The position numbers and the translations under genes were made by a program. DNA of 64,000 bases from Zeimonas sp046347945 (GTDB lineage: Bacteria > Pseudomonadota > Gammaproteobacteria > Burkholderiales > Burkholderiaceae_E), in contig JAXMFB010000022.1 of assembly GCA_046347945.1 (NCBI GenBank), positions 3,147 through 67,146 of the forward strand, read 5' to 3'. The first letter of the stretch is position 1. Each line of letters opens with the position of its first letter. Below the pieces are notes generated by a model. The model searched no databases and was not told the origin of the DNA. It saw nothing but the letters and a program-made list of their open reading frames with translations. Shown in pieces: positions 57,205-64,000 of this stretch.

Positions 57205-58129
57205 ATGACGACGTACTGCGCGACGAAATACAGCTGCAGCGCGCTCGCCGTCTGCGGCGTGAAACTGCACCGCAGTCGGGCATCGGTCGCGTTCGCGTAG
57301 ATCACGCCGCCCCGGCTCGCCGATGCGGTGTTGAATGTTCCGTTTGCGTTGGTAATGGCCGCGAACGCCGATGCAATCGGCAGCGTCAAATCGAAGATCG
57401 TCCCCGTGTCCGCGGCGGTCGGGTCGATGTCGACCACGCCGCTGACCGTCACGGTATTACCGACCCGCGAGTATCGGCAGAGAGAGGCCGTCGAGGACGC
57501 GACGTTCGTGACAGCTGATACCGAAGGGGTCCAGGTGCCGGACGTCGCGTTCAGGTCATCCACATACTTCTTCGTGGCCGCGTGAAGATCGCTGGTCGGC
57601 GTGCTGACGATGAACGGCGCCGCCTGCCGTGCGGTACAGGCGCACGCGCCAGTTTCCGGCGCCCAGCGACTCGGCGATCAGCCAATCACCGCTCGCGGTC
57701 GTGATGTTCGCCGCCCTTCGGCAGCGCCAGCGAGGTCGCGTTGTGCGTGAGCGTGAGCGCGCCGGAGAAGCGCACGTAGCGGAGACGCCATCGTCGGCGG
57801 TGCCGAAGCTCGTGATCGTGGTCGTGCCGGTGATCGCGACGATGCGACCCGATTGCGCGCCGAGATCTACCGTCGCGCCAGAAGCTACCGTCGCAACCGG
57901 CTCCTTGACGAGCTGCGCCATCTCGTCGGTGATCGCGACCCAGCTCGTGCCGTTGTATCGCCTTCGAAGCGCTTGTTCGTCGCCGACCAGCGTTTGAAGC
58001 CCGAGGCGAGCTCCTGTCGGCGACAGGTCTTCGAGCAGCTGCGCAAGCGCGAGCGAGGGTGTTCCTTGTCGCGACGAGGTTGTCGGCGCGATCATTGTTC
58101 GCGACTGGTTTGGTGAAATCGGCTGGCAT
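57201..58129 (-). CDS. Tail-fibre-like phage protein, frameshifted as sequenced
   Basis: Ordered pieces across frames: PADFTKPVANNDRADNLVATRNTLA (start ATG 58129), LGLQTLVGDEQALRRRYNGTSWV, VATVASGATVDLGAQSGRIVAITG, GNWRVRLYRTAGGAP, then AATKKYVDDLNATSGTWTPSVS and a beta-rich C-terminus ending YFVAQYVVI. The KKYVD segment and Thr/Ser/Gly-rich repeats are typical of phage tail fibre or host-specificity proteins. About four frame changes are needed. The start overlaps the preceding stop (TGATG). The intact C-terminal piece is 57201-57563. Confidence 0.6.
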
Positions 58130-58426
58130 CAGACGCCTCGATCAGGCCGAAGGGTTTCCTGCGCGTTGGCCTGACCCCTCTGGAAAACCTGGTCGGCGCC
58201 ACGCGCCCGCAAGAATCGAACAGCCACCAGCCGCCGCTACGGGTACCTACGCGCACGCGTCGCGGCTCCTCGAGCGGCAGCAGGTCGACCACCGGGCGGA
58301 GGAGTCCGCCGCGGTTCAACTGACATGCGGCCAGATCGAGCGACGCTTTATATCGAGCGGCAGCGACTGCAGCAGCTCGGGCTCGAGATCGGCGGCGTCG
58401 AGCCACTGACGCATGGGCACGGTCAC
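58129..58426 (-). CDS. Hypothetical phage protein, frameshifted
   Basis: GTG start overlaps a preceding stop (GTGA, 58423-58426): MTVPMRQWLDAADLEPELLQ, then in another frame YKASLDLAACQLNRGGLLRP and VGTRSGGWWLFDSCG, ending PDRGV with TGATG into the tail-fibre gene. About 95-100 residues. An upstream piece ending DTVNEIRNRILRSPSWDG (about 58490-58423) belongs to another gene whose start is unclear. Role unknown. Confidence 0.4.
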
Positions 58427-58560
58427 GCCAGCGGGCCGTCCCAACTCGGGCTTCGCAATATACGGTTTCGAATCTCGTTGACCGTGTCTTGCTTGATCGC
58501 CGCCCCATGCCCGCACCGCGGCGGACCCTGTTATCTGCGAGGGCGCGGCCCGGATCCCGT

Positions 58561-59486
58561 CATGCCGAGCCTCTCCGGGCGGTGCGCTGGCCCGAGTCTC
58601 GAGCAGCTTGCGCGAGCGTGGGCCAGACGCAGGCGCGGCCCAAACGAGCCGCCGAAGACGTGCTCGCGAGGCGCCTACCGCCGCGGGCGAGGCGATCGAT
58701 CACCTTGATCGAGGGTCTCGATCCCGTCGAGCATGCCGGCGCGCCTGGCGTCCTCGGGCGTCAACAGCCTGCCCTTGCCCGAACCGCTCCCGGACGTGCT
58801 CCACCGGACAGCCCCCGGGTCGATGCCGAGCCTCTGAGTCGAGCGGCGCGTGCGGACGGGTTCTCCGCCTTGAAGCGACCCGCGGTCACGTAGTTGATGC
58901 GGCGCTCGGCCGCAGCGTCGGCTGCGCTGCGGTCCTCGTGCATCACCACGACGCCCACCGACCCCTACGGATGCCGATGGCGTCGCGGATCACCTCGTCG
59001 GCTGCGGTCGCGATCCAGTAAGCGGCCGATGCGGCGCTCGCGTTCGCCACCGCAACGATGCGTTTTCCGCGACCGCGCGCGGCCCGGATCACCTCGACCA
59101 GCTCGGGGTTCCTGCGACCGACCCGCCAGGGGATTCCACGTCGATGACGATGTGTGCAACCGACGGGTTTGGCCATCAGGGCACGGAACTCACGTGCGAA
59201 CAGAGTTCGGTGGACTTCCGGCCCCACTCGAGGTTCGGCGACCATGTGCGCCCGGTGCGCAATGACACCATGGAGCGGCAGCACGGCGACCGATCGACCC
59301 GGCGCGCCGATTCGCGACGGGCGCCATCCGTTCCGGCGCCCCCGCGACGGCCGCCTGCACCTGCTGCGGATCGAGCCGAGCACCGGACACCCACCGATCG
59401 AGCGTGCCCACCATCGCCGCCGCGGAACGGCAGCGAGACGGCCCCGGCTGGCCGATGATCGTCTGCAGAAGCAGCGCCCCGTGCAT
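58561..59486 (-). pseudogene. Phage S49 (SppA/lambda C-type) head protease, frameshifted as sequenced
   Basis: Ordered pieces: MHGALLLQTIIGQPG at ATG 59486, VLPLHGVIAHRAHM (59270), VEVIRAARGRGKRIVAVANA then ASAASAAYWIATAADEVI (59070-58990, with the catalytic Ser-containing SAAYW segment), VGVVVMHEDRSAADAA (58950), INYVTAGRFKAENPS and LLTPEDARRAGMLDGIETLD (58760-58710). This is the SppA-fold protease that matures phage proheads. Several one-base frame changes break it. Normally a portal gene lies upstream and capsid genes downstream; neither is recognised here. Confidence 0.65.
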
Positions 59487-59639
59487 GGCTCTACGCAGGC
59501 AGCGCCTCGAATGGCACGCCGACCAGGTTGCGGTGTCGCCCCTGATCTCCCGGCACCGCCGAAGCGCCGCGCGCCGCCGCCCTCGATTTCGCGGGCGTGC
59601 GCTCCGAATAGCGCATCGCCTCGAGCTCGTCGATCGAAG

Positions 59640-60168
59640 AGCCAGCTTGCGGCCAGCTTGCCATGTTCGGGTTTTCGATGTCGAGCCCGACCACCGCCGT
59701 CTCGCTGTTGAGCCAGGATTTCCGAAGCCTCGGCGACTTGCCGGATCAGCGTGCGGGCGTTGTCGCGCATCGATTGGAGTGCCACGAGCACGTCGTCGAG
59801 CACGGCGTTGCCCAACGGGCCGAGCGCCTGCCTTTGCGCGCCGTGCTCCCGGTCGAGCCGCGAACTCGCTCCGTAGGCGGCCGCCGCCATCGCGGACCGC
59901 AGTCGTTCGTCGGCCACACGCCATTCGGCATTGATTCGATCGAACTCGGCTTGCGCGGCTCGCAGTGTCGCGCCTGTGGCCTCGAGGTTTCTTTCATTGC
60001 CGCGATCGCCTTGATGCTCCGCGAGCGCTTTGCGCCGCTGCCCGGCACGCCGCGCGTCGGAACCTGCGCGGTCGCCTCGTCCAGTTGCGGCGCCAGGACG
60101 GATTCGATTCGGTCGAGCCTGCTCGGTCGCCGGTCGATCAGGTCATCGACGGGAATACGCGACTCCAT
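59640..60168 (-). CDS. Hypothetical coiled-coil phage protein, frameshifted
   Basis: Opens MESRIPVDDLIDRRPSRLDR at ATG 60168, then IESVLAPQLDEATAQV. In other frames it continues with EATGATLRAAQAEFDRINAEW, VADERLRSAMAAAAYGASSRL and LVALQSMRDNARTLIRQVAEA. Strong helical, heptad-like composition suggests a scaffold-like or structural accessory role. No family match. The region 59487-59640 upstream of the protease start holds only partial frames (MVGLDIENPNMASWPQAG). Confidence 0.4.
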
Positions 60169-60182
60169 TGGTGGCGTACCGG

Positions 60183-60206
60183 ACTGCGCAGCTTCGGCTG
60201 CGCAGT
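60183..60206. terminator. Perfect 10-bp hairpin with TTCG/CGAA loop
   Basis: ACTGCGCAGC/GCTGCGCAGT with a 4-base loop, between the gene starting at 60452 and the gene starting at 60168. No T-run, so it may be a Rho-dependent or pausing hairpin, or an RNA-processing or packaging element. Confidence 0.45.
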
Positions 60207-60452
60207 TGGGCACGATGGGTGCGCACGCATCGGCGTACGCGTCATGAACTTGGGCCAGCGCGCAACGGCCATCAGCGACGCACTCGCGCGCAGCCGCGGA
60301 GAAGGTGCGCGGCGTCGCGAACTCGATCAAAACCGCGGCCAGGCGCCGCGCGCCGTCGCGGGCGAGATGCGCGCTGCCAGGCGCTCCTGACCGATCACGA
60401 CGGCGACCTCGAGCGGGTCCGTAGCGAGCCTCGACACGCGGGCATCGATCAT
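60207..60452 (-). CDS. Small hypothetical phage protein, frameshifted
   Basis: ATG 60452 opens MIDARVSRLATDPLEVAVVI then GQERLAAR. After one frame change it reads ARRLAAVLIEFATPRTFSAAA and CVADGRCALAQVHDAYADAC. About 80 residues; a helical cytoplasmic protein is likely. Unknown family. Confidence 0.35.
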
Positions 60453-60490
60453 GGGGACGGGGTTTCATGATGAGTACTTACGCGCGCCCC

Positions 60491-60890
60491 CGTCATGGCC
60501 GATGACGGTGCGCACGCCGCCGCGCCTGCGGATCGCCGACGGGCTGGGCCGGGACGTGCTGGGCGCGCAATTCCTCAAGATCGGCGGAGAGACCCGGCGG
60601 GCATGCGCGCTCGCCCCGAAGCACCGCCGCTGCGCCCTGATCCGTGCCAACTCAAGCCGCGAACGCACACGAGCTGATCGCGTTCATGTTGCGCGATGAT
60701 CGCCTGCGGACGACGCGATCCGCGCTCGGGGCGCACGCCGAGCCGGCGTTCGAGATCGCCGTCCGCGAGCCAGTCGAGCAGTGCTCCGCCCGAGGTAAGC
60801 CGCCGCGTAGGGCGCCGGCGCCCGTCCCGCGACGAGCGCGCGGGCCGCCTGCGCAAGCAACTCGACCTTGCTCGCTGGTGATCAAGGCGT
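60491..60890 (-). CDS. Small hypothetical phage protein, frameshifted
   Basis: Frames combine to ASKVELLAQAARALVAGRAP then GALLDWLADGDLERRLGVRP, RRPQAIIAQHERDQLV and LRGERACPPGLSADLEEL, stop at 60491. The pattern, about 130 residues with an AAYL-type helix and a GDLERRLGV turn, is typical of small phage accessory proteins. Start codon not certain. No function proposed. Confidence 0.35.
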
Positions 60891-60946
60891 CTGCTCGACG
60901 AGCGGCGCCCCTGGGCGATCGCGAGGAACAGGCCGAGCCGCCGGCG

Positions 60947-61159
60947 TCAGCGCGGGGCCCGGGCCGCCTTACCGGCCTGGCCGGCCGGCACACGGTGCGC
61001 GGTCCAGCCCGCGGCCTCCGCCGCCTCACCCGCGGCGATGTCTCGCTCGCGCTCGGCGAGCAGCAGCGCGCGTTCGCGCGCCGCCGCGGCTTCCTGCGCC
61101 GCTTCGACTTCCTGGATCTGCAGCTCGGCCGGCTTCGGTGCTGGTCCGCGCTGTCCTAT
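60947..61159 (-). CDS. Small ORF with a terminase-small-like N-terminus but an ATA in place of the start codon
   Basis: GQRGPAPKPAELQIQEVEAA opens the frame, then a charged coiled coil (AAARERALLLAERERD), ending AGKAARAPR. RGPAPKP is like the start of P27-type small terminase subunits, but the rest does not match. TTGGAG lies five bases before ATA at 61159, exactly where ATG would be expected; no other in-frame start is close. One base error or a dead start would explain it. Confidence 0.35.
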   Translation of the reverse strand: MGQRGPAPKPAELQIQEVEAAQEAAAARERALLLAERERDIAAGEAAEAAGWTAHRVPAGQAGKAARAPR

Positions 61160-61190
61160 GACTGCTCCAATACCCCCCCGCCGAAACCTT

Positions 61191-61314
61191 GGGAGAAAAA
61201 CGATTGGGGCCCGGCTTCCATGCCTCGAGCGCCAGAGATTCAGACCCCCTTACGGGGTAGAGGGGTCGGATTCCTCCGCCGAGGTCGGAAGCCGGGCGCC
61301 AAGTCGTTTTTTCC
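61191..61314. repeat. 124-bp imperfect inverted repeat (giant hairpin)
   Basis: Outer arms 61191-61219 and 61287-61314 share CCCGGCTTCC and flanking A/T-runs with a few mismatches. The inner arms 61220-61252 and 61258-61286 also pair (CCTCG, GCG, GACCCC with GGGGTC, CGC, CGAGG) up to an apex CCCC-TTAC-GGGG. Both outer ends carry an A-run at one side and a T-run at the other, so either strand forms a long hairpin ending in U's. Located between the replication genes and the short genes ahead of the head protease. It could be a bidirectional terminator, a MITE-like insertion or a replication/packaging site. Confidence 0.7.
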
Positions 61315-61727
61315 TACCGTCGAAATTGGGATCGGAAAATGAGGACGGAGGTTTCGAAAATCCTTGAAGTTTGTGGGCGGAACCGATTGCGCGCGGTTTC
61401 CAGACCGACGGCGCAAAGATCGCGACCCCATACCCCTTGCGCGTCATGCACGCCCCCACTGGCGACGCGCGCAGTCGTCGACGATCCGGTGTCGGTGCCG
61501 CTCGCCCGGCAGCCGTTCGAGCAGCGACGACATGGACCTCCGCCGATCGGATCGGCGAGCAGCCGGCAGACGAGGTGCCAGCGGTTGTCGAGCCGCGAAG
61601 CCGCGAACCGCCATTGCGTACCTTCCCCTCCGGACATGTCCCGACCTTCACCTTCGCAAAAGCGCGCACGCGCGAGGAGAGGTGTCCGCAACGGTTTTTC
61701 ACTGACTTCACCGATTACGCTGACCAT
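61315..61727 (-). CDS. Hypothetical phage protein(s), frame uncertain
   Basis: An ATG (61727) overlapping the primase-helicase stop (TGATG) opens MVSVIGEVSEKPLRTPLLAR then GEGRDMSGGEGTQWRFAASRLD and WHLVCRLLADPIGGG. In another frame MTRKGYGVAIFAPSVWKPRA continues toward the inverted repeat. The CRRC segment could be part of a zinc-binding fold, but no family is recognised and the true frame is unclear. Confidence 0.3.
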
Positions 61728-63084
61728 CACAAGAGCCCCCGTGCTGCCCGAACCTGCTCGGCCAGCGTTGCCTTCTCGGGCCGTAGGCTTGGCGGCGCCC
61801 TGCGACCTCCAGAGTCCGTCGTCGGCGTCGGGGTTGCGAACCGGCACGTATCCGGCCCGCTCGAACTGCGGGGGACCTGGCGGCGGCCCTTGCGGTCGGC
61901 CAGGTCGTCGGCCAGCTCGTTCATGCCGATGGCGCGGGCGGCGCCTACCGCCATGTCGAGCGCGAGCGCGGCCGGGCGCCGCAGCGCGGCGGTAGTCGAG
62001 CACGTCGGCGAGCTCGAATCCTCCGGCGCCTGGCCGGCGGCGAACATCGCGTAGAACGCGGCGGTTTTCGGCGGTGGCGCCTTCGGATCGAACCCGGAGA
62101 GGTCGAGCGCGCAGGTAGGCGGCGACGTTGGCGATGCCGGCTCGGCCGTACCCAGCCCCAGAGCCGCGCCAGTAGTCCTCTGCGAACTCCTCTTCGCCGC
62201 ATCCGACCAGGCCACGTAGTGGCGGCGGTCGTCGGCCGGCAGGTAGAGCAGCCGCCGAATTCCTTGTGGTTCGTCGTGATGACCACGCCCATGACGTTCA
62301 TCACGTAGTGCTCGCGCAGGTGCTTTTCGTCCACGCGGATCACGTCGGGCGGCGCGGCGATGTACGCCTTGCTGTGGTCGTAGAAGGCGAACCGATCCAC
62401 GTCCCCGAGGTCGCGCGCCTCCGAGACCCGCACGATGACTGCCTTCGCCCAGCCGTTGAACCGGCCCATCATCTGGCCCGGGCTGATCTCGTGGGTATTC
62501 CACTCGCCGACGGCTGCCTTCACCGGCTCGAGCAGCGTGTCTTTGCCGATGCCTTGCTGCCCGCCGAAAACAAGTGCGTGATTCACCTTCACGCCCGGCT
62601 GTTGTACTCGCTGCGCGAGCCACAGCACGATGTGCTCCCAGTCGTCGGGGTAGATGAGGCGCAGGTGATCGAGCCAGGGGTGCACGTCCGACGGGTCGCC
62701 TTGGGTGATGCTGGCCGGCCGGTAGAGGTTGAACACTCGCGCGCCCGGCTCCGGTATCCAGCCCCCGGCGTCGATGTGCTTGTTCTCGATCACCTCGGGC
62801 TCGCCCGGCGCCCACGTCATCTGGTGCAAGGGACGCATCCTCTGCAGCCACGCGGCCGGCGCCATGCGTTTGGCCGGCTTCATCGGGTCGGCGGGCCAGT
62901 CGGCCACGGCGGCGTTTACCGAGTCGCCCGGCCAGAGCTCGCGCGTCGGTGCGTACAGGAACGCGCCCCGCGGCAGGTAACAGTAGAAGTCCTCCAGGCG
63001 GCGTGCGGTCGCGCTGCGGGTCGCGTCGTCGTCGCTCACGATGTTGGCGGCCTCGCGCAGAACATCCTGATCGACGTGCGTCAT
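61727..63084 (-). CDS. Phage primase-helicase (DUF5906), frameshifted in the C-terminal third
   Basis: Start ATG 63084 (MTHVDQDVLREAANIV). Residues ~170-260 hold the P-loop FGGQQGIGKDTLLEPVK, then YDHSKAYIAAPPDVIRVDEK and VITTNHKEF (sensor-like) of the SF3-like D5/DUF5906 helicase used by phages after primer synthesis. Further on, in other frames, LYLPADDRRHYVAWSDAAK, LDLSGFDPKAPPPKTAAFYAMF and, at the end, YVPVRNPDADDGLW then LAEQVRAARGLL. Its start overlaps the upstream primase stop (ATGA). Intact up to about 62255. Confidence 0.7.
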
Positions 63085-63968
63085 GCCTTCGCCCCCATTG
63101 TCGTGACGTGATCGAGGAACCGGAACAGGTGCCCGATCCCGCGGCCCTCGCAATGGCCGTGATGGCACTTAAAGGCGCCCACCAGGTTGTTCTCGGGCGC
63201 CGGCTCGCGGTACGCCGTGCCGGTCGTGACGCCGCCCGAGTGCTCATGTACCCAGGGACAGGTGATCGCGTGCCAGCCGTCGCCGAGAGGCGTCTGGTAC
63301 AGGCCGAGGTCGTGCAGCCGGGCGAGCACGTCGGGCAGCGGCCCATCGGGCGGCGGTCGAATCGGACGCGGCGGCGGTGGCGTCATGTCGAGCTCGTAGG
63401 CGTCGGCAATCTCGTCGGCCGTATAGGCCAGCGTCTCGCGGACCTCGAGCACGCGGTGCCGCCACGGCCCGGTTTCGCGCGGCTTGGTGTTCACGCCTTC
63501 GGGTAGCCGGCCGTAGCGGGTCACGCCCTTCATACCCGAGTCGCGTCCGTCGGCGGTCAGGCCGGCGGCGATCATCCGGTCGACCAGTCGCTCAGCAAGC
63601 GCGCGGTCGGTGATCGGCGGATCGAGCCGCATCCATCCCTGGCAGTTGCCGGGGCTCGTCTCGATGAGCACCGTGAACGGCAGCGCGATCGACCGCTCGG
63701 CGATCTTCGTGCCGATGTCGTCCACCATCACGGCGTGCATCGCCGCGAATTGCCCTTTGCGGCGGCGGTAGCGGCCCTCAGAGCCGACGAACGACGAGAC
63801 GACGACGTAGGTGTTGCCCGAGCGCGGAAGGTTGCCCGAGCGCACAGGCCAGCCCGCCCACTCCCCGCGCGACGCATCGCCCGGTGCGCTGGCGAACGCC
63901 GTCACCCAGGGCAGCGCACCGTCGGGTCGGTTGGCGAACATCAGGCGGATGAACTCGCTGTTCGTCAT
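63081..63968 (-). CDS. Phage AEP-type (RepB-like) primase with C-terminal zinc motif
   Basis: 295 residues. The archaeo-eukaryotic primase-like part has FVVGSEG-type strands: SGNTYVVVSSF, AMHAVMVDDIGTKI (acidic metal residues), TVLIETSPGNCQGWMRLDPPI and GVTRYGRLPEGVNTK. The C-terminus ITCPWVHEHSGGVTTGTAYR then FKCHHGHCEGRGIGHLFRFL looks like a CHC2-type zinc finger. Supplies primers for phage or satellite DNA replication; the helicase is directly downstream (ATGA). Confidence 0.75.
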   Translation of the reverse strand: MTNSEFIRLMFANRPDGALPWVTAFASAPGDASRGEWAGWPVRSGNLPRSGNTYVVVSSFVGSEGRYRRRKGQFAAMHAVMVDDIGTKIAERSIALPFTVLIETSPGNCQGWMRLDPPITDRALAERLVDRMIAAGLTADGRDSGMKGVTRYGRLPEGVNTKPRETGPWRHRVLEVRETLAYTADEIADAYELDMTPPPPRPIRPPPDGPLPDVLARLHDLGLYQTPLGDGWHAITCPWVHEHSGGVTTGTAYREPAPENNLVGAFKCHHGHCEGRGIGHLFRFLDHVTTMGAKA

Positions 63969-64000
63969 GCCTTCCCCCTGCGCGCGCGCCGTGCAGCCTC
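63965..64000 (-). CDS. C-terminal end of an upstream phage gene (partial)
   Basis: Twelve codons ending ARRARRGKA then TGA, overlapping the primase ATG as ATGA. The strongly basic tail fits a DNA-binding or small phage protein. The rest lies beyond the right edge. Confidence 0.45.
   Translation of the reverse strand, partial: EAARRARRGKA

Larger units (their letters stand above)
53245..64000 (-). mobile_element. Prophage-like segment next to tRNA-Leu (extends past the right edge)
   Basis: All genes lie on the minus strand and are small and tightly packed with ATGA, GTGA or TGATG overlaps. Recognisable parts in transcription order: AEP-type primase, DUF5906 primase-helicase, S49 head protease, tail-fibre-like protein, membrane protein. 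The content changes abruptly at the tRNA. Large terminase, portal, major capsid, tail tube and integrase are not seen. Either it is reduced, or missing pieces lie beyond 64000. Many frames are broken by one-base shifts. Confidence 0.75.

Noticed and set aside
53245..64000. A CRISPR array or retron in the phage-like region.
   Set aside because: No evenly spaced direct repeats and no reverse transcriptase fragments were seen; the repeat at 61191-61314 is a single inverted repeat.

Overview
The window is very GC-rich chromosomal DNA from a betaproteobacterium, most likely Burkholderiales. The evidence is codon bias, a GshA of the proteobacterial type, several solute-binding-protein transport systems (one Liv-type, one TAXI-TRAP, one DctP-TRAP), a MOT1-type molybdate permease, and DUF3108 and SPW-repeat proteins. 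Genes are dense, on both strands, mostly in two- to four-gene operons. Long open frames opposite real genes are artefacts of the GC content.

Region 1-15.3 kb holds a Liv-type ABC binding protein preceded by a TetR regulator whose N-terminus is a P4-type integrase N-terminal domain; a SNF2/RapA-like helicase divergent from a Mut7-C RNase-domain protein; a TPR (TTC38-like) protein and a GlxA-type AraC regulator; gshA with a SnoaL-like protein and a flavin reductase; a stub of an SDR gene; patatin; GST; OsmC; and a RES/Xre-type toxin-antitoxin pair with a well-formed promoter and operator.

Region 15.3-53.2 kb is core metabolism and transport: aspA, nnrS, serA, a HIT protein, chrA, threonine dehydratase, a TAXI-TRAP transporter with an internal attenuator hairpin, a class III aminotransferase, a DUF3108 protein, a BT1-like transporter, an SPW protein, mnmC (heavily frameshifted as sequenced), a YkgJ protein, a LysR regulator, ybiT, purL, and a 5-oxoprolinase/MarR/TRAP (dctPQM)/nnrD locus. 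It ends with pgi, divergent ybbA and tesA genes whose start codons share one CATG, and a molybdate-type permease. The MarR-centred locus looks like an uptake-plus-hydrolysis unit for an organic or oxo-acid.

Region 53.15-64 kb starts with tRNA-Leu(UAA), directly followed by a minus-strand prophage-like segment. Reading in the direction of transcription (right to left) it has an AEP-type primase, a DUF5906 primase-helicase, a 124-bp imperfect inverted repeat, short hypothetical genes, an S49 head protease, a tail-fibre-like protein, a membrane protein and many very small genes linked by ATGA/TGATG overlaps. No capsid, portal, large terminase or integrase is recognisable, so it is a remnant, a satellite, or only part of a larger element.

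Sequence quality matters here. Apparent frameshifts are absent from the first 27 kb, then hit DUF3108, BT1, mnmC, purL, nnrD and most phage genes, while the amino-acid conservation of each segment stays high. I read many of them as base-calling errors rather than true decay, and mark the affected genes.
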